Origin: Micromonospora alfalfae
GTDB lineage: Bacteria; Actinomycetota; Actinomycetes; Mycobacteriales; Micromonosporaceae
Direction: 5' to 3'
Length of the DNA: 64,000 nt
Assembly: GCF_022230925.1 (NCBI RefSeq)
Contig: NZ_JAKKFH010000061.1
Location: 1 to 64,000 of the forward strand
Positions within the stretch are counted from its first letter, which is position 1; the number at the start of each line of letters is the position of its first letter. The translations under genes were made by a program, and so were the position numbers. Shown here in pieces: positions 25,720 to 34,131 of this stretch. Below the pieces are notes generated by a model, which did no database searches, was not told the DNA's origin, and worked only from the letters and a program-made list of their open reading frames with translations.

Positions 25720-25901
25720 GCCCAGAAATCTAGCCGCCACCACCGACATTTTCGCCAGTCCACGGAGTGATTCCGGGTACGCCCAGGGGCATACCCCGAG
25801 GTATCCCACCTCCCTCTCGGGGTGGAGTCAGGGGCCCGGGCGGCGCGCCGCGCGGGCGCGGAACCCGGGGGTCGGCCGGCATTCCGGTGGAGAATAGGTC
25901 G

Positions 25902-26918
25902 ATGCTGATCCCCCGGCCCCGGCCGCCCCGGCTGATCCGCCCCGTCCGCGAGCCGGCGACCAGCCCTCCGGCGCTGGCCGGGCCATGGGCCCCCACCGAC
26001 CGCCGACTCGACGAGGCCGAGTTGCTACCCCTCCCCGCGGGTGCCGTCGGCCCCGAGGACGTGCTGGTCGACGGCGCCGGGCGGGTGATCAGCGGCGACG
26101 AGGACGGTCGGCTCTGGTGGTGGCCTGTCGACGCGCGGGCCGGCACCCCACCCCACCTGCTGGCCGAGACCGGGGGCCGTCCGCTCGGCATCGAGCTGGA
26201 CCGGTCCGGTGAGGCACTGGTGGTCTGCGACGCGTACCGCGGGTTGCTGCGGGTCACCCCGGACGGCGCGGTACGCGAACTGACCGGAACGGCGCCCCCG
26301 GTGCACCTGGCCAACAACGCGACGGTGGCCCGTGACGGCACCATCTACTTCACCGACAGCTCCGACCGGTTCCCGGTTTCGCACTGGAAGCGGGACCTGC
26401 TGGAGCACCGTCCCAACGGTCGGGTGCTGGCCCATCATCCGGGCAGCGGCCGCACCGAGGTGGTGACCGACGGGCTGTACTTTCCCAACGGAATCGCGCT
26501 GACCCCGGACGAGTCCGCGCTGATGCTCGTGGAGACCAGCACCCACCGCCTGCTGCGGGTCGAGCTCAGCGGCGGTGTGCGGGTCCTCGCCGACCTGCCC
26601 GCGTACCCGGACAATCTCGCCTCGGTGGGTGACGGGACGTACTGGATCGCCCTGCCCAGCCCCCGGGTGCCGATCGCCGAACGGCTCCTGCCCCATCCGC
26701 GGCTGCGCCAGATCGCCGCCCTGCTGCCCGACGCGATGCAGCCGCAGCCACGCCGCTATGGGCTGGTCGCGCTGGTCGACGACGCGGGAACGGTCCGCCG
26801 GACGCTGCACGGTCCGAACGGGCACTACTCCATGATCACCGGGGTACGCCAGCACGGCGACCACCTCTGGCTGGGCAGCCTGACCGGGCCCGGGGTGGCC
26901 CGCGTACCCCTGGGGTGA
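25902..26918 (+). CDS. Strictosidine synthase/SMP-30-like beta-propeller protein
   Basis: 338 residues, predicted six-bladed propeller of the strictosidine-synthase-like (APMAP) branch: GPEDVLVDGAGRVISGDEDGRLWWW, LVVCDAYRGLLRVTPDG, NNATVARDGTIYFTDSS, LYFPNGIALTPDESALMLVET and YPDNLASVGDGTYWIALPSPR. Likely a lactonase or esterase-type hydrolase, cytosolic (no signal). ATG 25902 with GGAGAA upstream. The last codons and stop are copied in degenerate tandem repeats downstream. Confidence 0.88.
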   Translation: MLIPRPRPPRLIRPVREPATSPPALAGPWAPTDRRLDEAELLPLPAGAVGPEDVLVDGAGRVISGDEDGRLWWWPVDARAGTPPHLLAETGGRPLGIELDRSGEALVVCDAYRGLLRVTPDGAVRELTGTAPPVHLANNATVARDGTIYFTDSSDRFPVSHWKRDLLEHRPNGRVLAHHPGSGRTEVVTDGLYFPNGIALTPDESALMLVETSTHRLLRVELSGGVRVLADLPAYPDNLASVGDGTYWIALPSPRVPIAERLLPHPRLRQIAALLPDAMQPQPRRYGLVALVDDAGTVRRTLHGPNGHYSMITGVRQHGDHLWLGSLTGPGVARVPLG

Positions 26919-27042
26919 CGGGCGAGGGCCACGGGCGGCGACAGGGCCGGGCCCGCCGCGTACCCCTGGGGTGACGGGCGGCGACAGAGCCGGGCCGCCC
27001 GCGTACCTCTGAGATGACGGGCGGCGGCAGGGCCGGTCCGCC
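26901..27042. repeat. Degenerate tandem repeats copying the 3' end of the propeller gene
   Basis: Three copies of a 43-56-bp unit starting at 26901, 26957 and 27000: GCGTACCCCTGGGGTGACGGGCG followed by GGCGACAGGGCCGGGCC-like sequence. The first copy contains the last codons and TGA of the upstream gene; copy 3 has diverged (CCTCTGAGATGA). Confidence 0.8.
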
Positions 27043-27081
27043 GTCGTTGCGGGCCGACCCTGTGCTGCCGCATGTGGTGTG

Positions 27082-28350
27082 TCAGCGGCCGCTGACCGAG
27101 GGTGCCGGTGCTGGCGATCCGCCGGCCACCGCGCCCGGGTGCGCCGGGGCGACCGGCGCGGGCTTGAGCCCGGGCGGCACCGGCAGGGCGCTGCCCCGGG
27201 CGAACTCGTCCCAGCTCACGTTCCACGCGGTCCAGCCGTTGCCCGGCTGTAGCTCCACCTCGGTGCCCTTGACGGTGACCAGGTCACCCACCTGCGTCAC
27301 CCCCATCAACCAGTCGGCCGCGGTGGCGGAGACGTTCGCGCAACCGTGCGAGACGTTGGTGCTGCCCTGGTCCCCCTCCGACCAGGGGGCGGAGTGGATG
27401 AACTCGCCACCCCAGGTGTAGCGCTGGGCGTCGTCGACGTCGACCACGTAGCCACCGTTCGGCTCACCACGGGTGTCGAAGGTGACCCGCTCGTGCTTCT
27501 CCATGATCACCATCTTGCCGCTGGAACTCGGCGTGCTCGGCTTACCCAGGCTCACCGGGATCCGGCGGACCTGCTTGCCGTCGCGCAGCACTGTCATCTG
27601 CTTGGTGGCGTTGTCGATCTCCAGCGAGACCTGCCGTCCGATCTTGGAGGTCGCGGTCCGCTCGGCGTCGCCGACCAGCTTCTTGCCGATCGGCAGACCC
27701 TCCAGGCCGGCCCGGACACTGATGGTGGTCCCCGGCTTCCAGAAATCGGGTGCCCGGTAATAGACCTGACTTCCATCCTCAAGCCACGACCAGGTACCCG
27801 GTTGCGGTGGATTTGTCTTTACGAACAACCGCCGCTGGACATCCGCCCTGGCCTCTTTCGGAATTCCTGGGTCGAACGCCACCGTTACCGGCATCGCCGT
27901 GCCGTACGTCCGATTGCCGTTGAAATACAGGGTGCTGGTGATCTGCGGCTTGGTCGATTTGGCCATCGTCGTGAACGTGGTGGTGCGGGTAGTGGTGGCA
28001 CCGGAGTCACCGGTCGCTGTCACCTCGGCGGTGTAGGTCCGTCGTGGTTGCAGCGGAGCGTTCGGCACCCAGCCGGAGCCGTCCTCGCGCGGCTCGGCGT
28101 TCACCTGCTTGCCCTTGTCGTCGGTGAGGCGTACGCCGGTGACCCGCCCGCCCTTGACCACGGTGCCCACCTCGGCGCTGACCGGGACGTCCCGGGCCTT
28201 GTCCCCCGGCGTCACGGCGAGTTCCGGTGGGGCGGCGTGCTTCCTGGCCGAGCCGGTCGCCGAACCCCGGTCGACGGTGCACGCACCCAGGACGAGTGGT
28301 GCCGCTGCGATGGTTACCGCCAACAGCGTCATTCGCCGCCTAGACGTCAT
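27082..28350 (-). CDS. L,D-transpeptidase lipoprotein (LdtMt2-like)
   Basis: 422 residues. Signal peptide with lipobox LVLGAC (Cys ~24) anchors it outside the membrane. Two Ig-like domains follow (residues ~45-125 and ~135-235), then the YkuD catalytic domain with HSAPW and SHGCANVS (catalytic His and Cys), as in mycobacterial LdtMt2, and a Pro/Ala-rich tail. It makes 3-3 cross-links in peptidoglycan or attaches proteins to it. ATG 28350 start; long AT-richer noncoding region upstream. Confidence 0.95.
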   Translation of the reverse strand: MTSRRRMTLLAVTIAAAPLVLGACTVDRGSATGSARKHAAPPELAVTPGDKARDVPVSAEVGTVVKGGRVTGVRLTDDKGKQVNAEPREDGSGWVPNAPLQPRRTYTAEVTATGDSGATTTRTTTFTTMAKSTKPQITSTLYFNGNRTYGTAMPVTVAFDPGIPKEARADVQRRLFVKTNPPQPGTWSWLEDGSQVYYRAPDFWKPGTTISVRAGLEGLPIGKKLVGDAERTATSKIGRQVSLEIDNATKQMTVLRDGKQVRRIPVSLGKPSTPSSSGKMVIMEKHERVTFDTRGEPNGGYVVDVDDAQRYTWGGEFIHSAPWSEGDQGSTNVSHGCANVSATAADWLMGVTQVGDLVTVKGTEVELQPGNGWTAWNVSWDEFARGSALPVPPGLKPAPVAPAHPGAVAGGSPAPAPSVSGR

Positions 28351-29038
28351 GTTTCAGTCCCCCCGTTTTCGACTTCCCTCCGCCACATTCTTGCCCGCTT
28401 GACGGGCCCATTCGCGGCATTCCGAAATAATCGGCCGCGCATTTATCGACGCATTTTCCGACAATGCTCCGCTTGGCCGAACAGGGGTTCAAGCGACCCG
28501 TGTCATGCGTTTCGCTCCGCTTGAGCGACCCAACGTCGACTGTCCGAATGGCGGGGTGGTGGCACCTGGGGGCCCGGTGCGCCCATGGTCGACTCCACTT
28601 CACGAGAGTCGCGGCATCCCGGCCGCCCTGACACCGCGACTTCCGTGAACCCGAGTGGATCATGCGGCGGGTCGGCCGAGCCGGCCGGATCGCGCGGCGT
28701 GGTGGCACGGGAAGTAGAAGGTCAGGCCGGGTGGCGCACCTTGTGGGCGGACTTTTGTCAGTTGAAGCGAAACTTCCGGCGAACGCGACAAAGCTTTGCC
28801 TTCGTCCGGGGGCAAGGGTAAGGTCTCGATCTAGATAGAGGGTTGCCCATTCGTCGATCAACTTGCCGCCACCTCTGCCGGGTCGCCGCGTTCCGCTCCC
28901 GATGGGTCCGGGCCGCACCCGCGCCGTTCCTCACCGTCCAGCCGGAGCCCGCCTCCGGCCGGTTCGGCGCGCCCGGCGGACGGCAGTCAGGTCGACCGCC
29001 GCCGACGGCGTACCAGCCGTCAGGAAGGGACCACCACC
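28351..29038. other. Noncoding region between divergent cell-envelope and sugar-metabolism genes
   Basis: 688 bp with no credible gene. The part next to the transpeptidase (28370-28520) is clearly less GC-rich than its surroundings (TTCCGAAATAATCGG, GCATTTATCGACGCATTTTCCG), and must hold the promoter of that gene. The other end must hold the promoter of the isomerase/dehydrogenase pair; TAGATAGAG near 28834 is a weak -10 candidate. AGGAAGGG near 29024 is the ribosome site of the next gene. Confidence 0.6.
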
Positions 29039-29995
29039 ATGGATCAACAACTCAACCGACCGGGGCCGACACCGGCGTCCGAGCCGGTCAGCCGGCGTGG
29101 AGTGCTGCGCGCCGCGACTGTCTCCGCTGCCGCTGTCGGTGCCGCCGGCCTGCTCGGCGGCCCCGCCGTCGCCGCGCCCGCCGGCCAGGCCCAGGGCCGC
29201 CGTCGGGTGCCTGTGGACCGGATCAGCATTCAGCTCTACACGCTGCGTGATCAGCTCGCCGCCGACCTGCCCGGCACCCTGGACGCGCTGCGCCGGATCG
29301 GTTACCGGCGAGTCGAGCACGCCGGGTTCGTCGGACGCACCGCCGCAGAGTTCCGGGCCGCGCTCGACGAGGCCGGGCTGCGTTCCACCTCCGGTCACGT
29401 CGGCATCCCGCAGCCGTTCGACGCCGCCACCTGGGAGCAGGCCCTCGCCGACGCCAACGTGGTGGGCTGCAAGAAGATCGTCCACCCGTACTTCGGTCGG
29501 GACGCGAGCGGTCAGCCGATCCGGGACCCTGCCGTCTACCGGGCCCTGGCCCGGGACCTGAACCGCGCCGGTCGGCTCGCCGAACGCGCCGGGTTGGACT
29601 TCGGCTACCACAACCACCAGCTCGAGTTCGTGCCGCTGACCGGCGGCTCGACCGGGTTCGACATCCTCAGCTCGCAGACCGATTCCCGGCTGGTCCACTT
29701 CGAGCTCGACCTCTACTGGACCTGGCGTGGCGCCCACGACCCGGTCGACGTGATCCGGGCCAACCGCGGTCGGATCCGCCAGGTGCATGTCAAGGACCTC
29801 GACGTCGAGGGTGGTTTCGCCGACCTCGGCGACGGCGTCATCGACTTCGGCCGCATCTTCGCCCACGAGCGTGAGGCCGGCATCGAGGAGTACATCGTGG
29901 AGCGTGACGACGCGGGCACCGCGCCGCGCTCCCCCGCCGACGCCCTGGACACCGCTCGCGTCGGATTCGACTATCTCGCTTCACTTCGGTACTGA
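29039..29995 (+). CDS. Tat-exported sugar phosphate isomerase/epimerase-like TIM barrel
   Basis: 318 residues. Twin-arginine signal SRRGVLRAATVSAAAVGAAGLLGGPAVAAPA (residues ~17-47). The mature part is a xylose-isomerase-like barrel: ISIQLYTLRDQL, YRRVEHAGF, SGHVGIP, metal-site segments GYHNHQLEF, FELDLYWTW and QVHVKDLD. Probably an extracytoplasmic sugar or inositol isomerase/epimerase or keto-sugar dehydratase. ATG 29039. 23 bp upstream of the sugar dehydrogenase gene, so the two form an operon acting on the same secreted sugar pathway. Confidence 0.9.
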   Translation: MDQQLNRPGPTPASEPVSRRGVLRAATVSAAAVGAAGLLGGPAVAAPAGQAQGRRRVPVDRISIQLYTLRDQLAADLPGTLDALRRIGYRRVEHAGFVGRTAAEFRAALDEAGLRSTSGHVGIPQPFDAATWEQALADANVVGCKKIVHPYFGRDASGQPIRDPAVYRALARDLNRAGRLAERAGLDFGYHNHQLEFVPLTGGSTGFDILSSQTDSRLVHFELDLYWTWRGAHDPVDVIRANRGRIRQVHVKDLDVEGGFADLGDGVIDFGRIFAHEREAGIEEYIVERDDAGTAPRSPADALDTARVGFDYLASLRY

Positions 29996-30018
29996 AACCA
30001 CCTCGGGGGACTCACCTG

Positions 30019-32118
30019 ATGAACAGGACCGCATACGCGTCCGCCCTGCTGTTGGTGACGGCCGGTCTGGCCGTACCACAGTCGGCAGCGTCCGCAGCGC
30101 CGGCCGCGCCGCCGGACAGCAGCTTCCAGAAAGTGACACTGAACGACTTCCCGGGCGAGCCGATGAGCCTCGCCGTCCTGCCCGACCTGCGGGTGCTGCA
30201 CACCTCCCGCACCGGTGAGGTCCGCATCCACGACCCGCGCACCGGGCTGAACACCCTCGCCGCCGACATTCCGGTGTACGAGCACGACGAGGAGGGGTTG
30301 CAGGGCGTCGCCATCGACCCGAACTTCGCCCAGAACAAGTGGGTGTACCTCTACTACTCGCCGCCGATGGACACTCCGGTGGACGACCCGGCGACACCCG
30401 GCGTCAACGAGGGGGACGCGCCGGAGACCGGCACCGAGGCGGACTGGCAGCGGTTCAAGGGCGCGCTGCGGCTGTCCCGGTTCAAGCTGGACGGGACGAA
30501 GCTGAACCTCGCCAGCGAGCAGCAGATCATCGACGTGCCGACCGACCGGGGCATCTGCTGCCACGTCGGCGGCCAGATCGACTTCGACAGCAAGGGCAAC
30601 CTGTACCTGTCGACCGGTGACGACACCAACCCGTTCGCCTCCGACGGTTACATCCCGATCGACGAGCGGGCCGACCGCAACCCGGCGTACGACGCCCAGC
30701 GCACCGCGGCCAACACCAACGACCTGCGCGGCAAGCTGCTGCGGATCAAGGTGAAGGCCGGTGGTGGCTACACGGTGCCGGCCGGCAACCTGTTCAAGCC
30801 GGGCACCGCGCAGACCCGTCCGGAGATCTACGCGATGGGGCTGCGTAACGCGTTCCGGTTCGCCGTCGACAGGCGTACCGACGACGTGTACGTCGGCGAC
30901 TACTCGCCGGACGCCTCCAACCCGAACCCGGAGCGCGGCCCGGCCGGTCACGGCCGGTGGATGCGCGTCGACAAGCCGGCGAACTACGGCTGGCCGTACT
31001 GCGTGACGCCGACGATCGCCTACCGCGACTACGACTTCGCCACCGGCGAGTCCGGCGCCAAGTTCAACTGCAAGCGCCCGGTCAACGACTCACCGCACAA
31101 CACCGGCAAGCGCGTGCTGCCGCCGGTCGAGCAGCCTGAGGTCTGGTACGCGGCCGCCGCCTCGGCCGAGTTCCCGCAGTTGGGCACCGGCGGCATCGCT
31201 CCGATGGGCGGCCCGGCCTACGACTACGACGGAACCAGCACGTCGCGTACCCGCTGGCCCGCCTACTACGACGGGGTGCCACTGTTCTACGAGTGGACCC
31301 GTGACTACATCAAGGAGTTCCGCCTGGACGAGGACGGCGACGTCGACGACATCCGTCCGGTGGCGCCGTCGCTGGTGGTGGACAACCCGATGGACATGGA
31401 GTTCGGCCCGGACGGCGCGCTCTACGTCCTGGAGTACGGCGACGGTTACTTCGCCGAGAACCCGGACGCCCAGCTGTCCCGGATCGACTTCGTCAGGGGC
31501 AACCGGACGCCGATCCCGAAGATCAGCGGCACCCCGACCGTTGGGCAGGCCCCGCTGACCGTCGCGTTCTCCAGCGCCGGCACGACCGACCCGGACGGTG
31601 ACAAGCTCAGCTACGCGTGGGACTTCAACGCGGACGGTTCGGTGGACAGCACCAACCCGAACGCGAGCTGGACGTTCCCGGAGAACGGCTCGTACACGCC
31701 GACGTTGAAGGTCACCGACCGCACCGGACGGTCCGCCTCGGCGTCCCTGCCGCTGGTGGTCGGGCCGACCGCGCCGGTCGTCGAGTTCGTCACCCCGGAG
31801 GCCGGGCAGCCGTTCCAGTTCGGGCAGACCGTCGCGTACGAGGTGAAGGTCACCGACGACCTGCCGGTGGACTGCTCCCGGGTGAAGGTCACCTATGTGC
31901 TCGGGCACGATGAGCACGGGCACCCGCTCTCCACCTCGACTGGTTGCTCCGGCACCATTCCCACCTTCCTGGACGGTGGGCACAGCGGCGCTGACAACCT
32001 GACCGCGGTGTTCGTCGCGGAGTACACCGACGCCCCGACCGACCCGGGCGTACCTCCGCAGTCCGCTTCGGCGACCGTGGTGCTGGACCCGACCCCGGTG
32101 GCTGGTCTGGCCGGCTGA
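30019..32118 (+). CDS. Secreted glucose/sorbosone dehydrogenase-like (PQQ-type) propeller with PKD domain
   Basis: 699 residues. Sec signal MNRTAYASALLLVTAGLAVPQSAASAAPA. Residues ~35-490 form a GSDH-type six-bladed propeller: EGLQGVAIDPNF, CCHVGGQIDFDSKGNLYLSTGDDTN, YAMGLRNAFRFAVD, YVGDYSPD and DMEFGPDGALYVLEYGDGYF. A PKD domain follows (LTVAFSSAGTTDPDGDKLSYAWDF, ~510-590), then a C-terminal beta domain. Such enzymes oxidise sugars with PQQ or bind them without it. Translated right after the isomerase-like gene. A 15-bp-stem terminator follows. Confidence 0.92.
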   Translation: MNRTAYASALLLVTAGLAVPQSAASAAPAAPPDSSFQKVTLNDFPGEPMSLAVLPDLRVLHTSRTGEVRIHDPRTGLNTLAADIPVYEHDEEGLQGVAIDPNFAQNKWVYLYYSPPMDTPVDDPATPGVNEGDAPETGTEADWQRFKGALRLSRFKLDGTKLNLASEQQIIDVPTDRGICCHVGGQIDFDSKGNLYLSTGDDTNPFASDGYIPIDERADRNPAYDAQRTAANTNDLRGKLLRIKVKAGGGYTVPAGNLFKPGTAQTRPEIYAMGLRNAFRFAVDRRTDDVYVGDYSPDASNPNPERGPAGHGRWMRVDKPANYGWPYCVTPTIAYRDYDFATGESGAKFNCKRPVNDSPHNTGKRVLPPVEQPEVWYAAAASAEFPQLGTGGIAPMGGPAYDYDGTSTSRTRWPAYYDGVPLFYEWTRDYIKEFRLDEDGDVDDIRPVAPSLVVDNPMDMEFGPDGALYVLEYGDGYFAENPDAQLSRIDFVRGNRTPIPKISGTPTVGQAPLTVAFSSAGTTDPDGDKLSYAWDFNADGSVDSTNPNASWTFPENGSYTPTLKVTDRTGRSASASLPLVVGPTAPVVEFVTPEAGQPFQFGQTVAYEVKVTDDLPVDCSRVKVTYVLGHDEHGHPLSTSTGCSGTIPTFLDGGHSGADNLTAVFVAEYTDAPTDPGVPPQSASATVVLDPTPVAGLAG

Positions 32119-32135
32119 TCAGCTCAACCACGACA

Positions 32136-32169
32136 GTGGCGGCGGCCGGATCCTTCCGGCCGCCGCCAC
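32136..32169. terminator. Strong hairpin terminator between convergent genes
   Basis: Perfect 15-bp stem, GTGGCGGCGGCCGGA (32136-32150) / TCCGGCCGCCGCCAC (32155-32169), with a 4-nt loop, 18 nt past the dehydrogenase stop. Confidence 0.88.
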
Positions 32170-32236
32170 ACGTCGTTCAGCTTCATGCTCTCGCCGGCGG
32201 CGTCGCCGGGGCGCCCAGACGGCAGCCAGCGTCCGG

Positions 32237-33922
32237 TCAACTCCAGTCACTGTCCACGTGGTTGTCCCGCCATCGTCCGCCCACCGGCGGGGTGTCCAGT
32301 CGCATCCCCTCGTCGGCGTTGCCGGCCAGGTCGTTGTCCTCGACCCGGCAGTCCACGCAACTGCCCCGCTCGGTGATCCACAGCCCGTGCGTCTGGGTCG
32401 GGTTGTCGTGGTTGTCCCAGACCCTGTTGCCCCTGATGGTGGCCGAGTCGAAGGGCGCGTCGATGGTGATGCCGGCCCGCCGCCCGGGGGCGGGGTCCAG
32501 TTCGTACGCACAGCCCGGCGGTGGCACGTCCCCGCTCCACGCGCTGAACGCGTCCGGGCGGACCGGGGCGAGGGTGAGTTCGTCGCCGCTGTTGGCGGCC
32601 ACCGTGGCCACGGACCGACCGACCCGCAGGATCTTGCCCCGGTGCCCGTCGTGCGGCCAGTCGGCGGTCCGGTCCACCAGGCTCCGTTCGCTGTAGCGGA
32701 CGGCCTCGCCCTTACCACCGGCGGCTCGGGCGTACTGCCTTCCGTTGTTGCGGATCCGGTTGTTGAGCAGCACGGCGTCGGTCATCTGGTGGTCGATGCG
32801 GACGGCGTCGAGGCCGTTGCCCCAGAACTCGTTGCTCTCGATCACCACGTCGCGGACCGGGCCCTGGTAACCGCGCCGGAGGTCGCGCGCGTGGTAGCCG
32901 TGCTGGCCGTTTCCGCTGATCCGGTTGCCCCGTACGGTGTACGGGCCGGGGCTGTTGCCGATGCTGACCCCGTCCCGCAGGTTGCCGTCGATGACGCAGT
33001 CGGTGAGCAGCCCGCCCCGGCCGGCCACGGTCGAGGTGCCCTGCGACGACACGTCGAAGCCGGCCTCCAGGTTGCCGGTCATCGTGCAGGCGGACACGAT
33101 CAGCCCGTCGGTGCCCCAGTCGGAGATGCCGAAGCGGTTGCCCTGGCTGTGGCAGCCGATGATGCGGTAGCCGCGCGGTGGCTCCCAGTAGTCCTTCTGC
33201 AACTCCAGGAAGATCCCGTTGGTGCCGTTGGCCAGGGCGGTGCAGTTGGCGATGGTCAGCCGCTCCTCCGGACCCCACCCGCCGACGCCGATACCGATGC
33301 CGGCTCCGCCCATCTGCTCGCCGTTGTCGAGCCGGCCACAGCCGACCACCACGACGCCGTCGATCAGGGTGTCCTGGAGGAAGTCGCAGCCCAGCCCGCT
33401 GGCGGCGGTGTGGTGGATGTAGAGGTTGCGGAAGACGCCCCGCACCACGTACTGGAGGCCGAGGCCCTTGGCCAGGTAGTTGTACTCGGCCATGGCCACG
33501 CCGGAGCCGTCGATCTGGAAGTCGGCGAAGGTGCAGTCGGCGATGTGCCGGTCCCGGTCGGCGCCGTGCTGGAGTGTCGTCCAGAAGGCCAGCGGGGTGG
33601 GGTCGGCCCGGTTGCCCTCGTTGCTGAGCATGAACCGGGTCGCCGCCGGGCCGGCCCCGATCAGCGACACACCGCTGCGCCACACGGTGCCGGCGTCGCG
33701 GATCGAGTAGATGCCCGGCGGGCAGTAGATGACCCGAGCCCGTCCGTCCGAGGCGTACCCGGTGCCGAGGCGGTCCACGAGGGCGGCCAGCGCCGGCTGG
33801 TCGTTGGTCGCGCCGTCACCGGTGAGCCCGTACTCCAGCGCGTCGCAGTACAGCGGCGCGCCGGCCGAGGCGGGCCGTCGTACCCGGACCGAGTTCAGCA
33901 GCAGCTCGTTCGCCACGGCCAC
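32237..33922 (-). CDS. Right-handed beta-helix (pectate-lyase superfamily) protein, no signal peptide
   Basis: 561 residues. After VANELLLNSVRVRRP the segment YCDALEYGLTGDGATNDQPALAALVDRLG is the GDG...ND.PAL motif of pectate-lyase-superfamily/GH28-like proteins. Residues ~110-420 show beta-helix coils (NLYIHHTAASGLGCDFLQDTLIDGVVVVGCG, NCTALANGTNGIFLE, GNRISGNGQHGYHARDLRRG). A ~90-residue insertion (HDGHRGKILRVGRSVATVAAN...) interrupts the C-terminal helix, which resumes with RGNRVWDNHDNPTQTHGLWI. GTG 33922 chosen for AAGGGAG upstream. Four tandem hairpins lie just upstream. Confidence 0.83.
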   Translation of the reverse strand: MAVANELLLNSVRVRRPASAGAPLYCDALEYGLTGDGATNDQPALAALVDRLGTGYASDGRARVIYCPPGIYSIRDAGTVWRSGVSLIGAGPAATRFMLSNEGNRADPTPLAFWTTLQHGADRDRHIADCTFADFQIDGSGVAMAEYNYLAKGLGLQYVVRGVFRNLYIHHTAASGLGCDFLQDTLIDGVVVVGCGRLDNGEQMGGAGIGIGVGGWGPEERLTIANCTALANGTNGIFLELQKDYWEPPRGYRIIGCHSQGNRFGISDWGTDGLIVSACTMTGNLEAGFDVSSQGTSTVAGRGGLLTDCVIDGNLRDGVSIGNSPGPYTVRGNRISGNGQHGYHARDLRRGYQGPVRDVVIESNEFWGNGLDAVRIDHQMTDAVLLNNRIRNNGRQYARAAGGKGEAVRYSERSLVDRTADWPHDGHRGKILRVGRSVATVAANSGDELTLAPVRPDAFSAWSGDVPPPGCAYELDPAPGRRAGITIDAPFDSATIRGNRVWDNHDNPTQTHGLWITERGSCVDCRVEDNDLAGNADEGMRLDTPPVGGRWRDNHVDSDWS

Positions 33923-33980
33923 GGCGGGCTCCCTTCGACGCGTTCGGTGCGCTCCGGCGGGGCCGACTTCCCGGTGAGGC

Positions 33981-34090
33981 CGCCGGGAAACCCCGGCCCG
34001 GAGACACGGCCGGGAAACCCCGGCCCGAAGACACCGCCGGGAAGCCCCGGCCCGATGGCACCGCCGGGAAGCCCGGACGTGCGCCGGCCC
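33981..34090. repeat. Four tandem 27-bp hairpin-forming repeats
   Basis: CCGGGAA recurs at 33983, 34010, 34037 and 34064, exact 27-bp period. Each unit holds GGCCGGG-AAAC-CCCGGCC or a close variant, a 5-7-bp stem with a 4-nt loop. The array lies between the stop of the E2 gene and the start of the beta-helix gene, both on the minus strand, so it could end or attenuate read-through of the bkd operon. Confidence 0.82.
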
Positions 34091-34131
34091 CGGCGCCGCA
34101 GAGGCAGCGCCGGGGCCGAGGGGGGTACGCG

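Noticed and set aside
33981..34090. CRISPR-like regular repeats
   Set aside because: The 27-bp units are contiguous without spacers and no cas genes are present.
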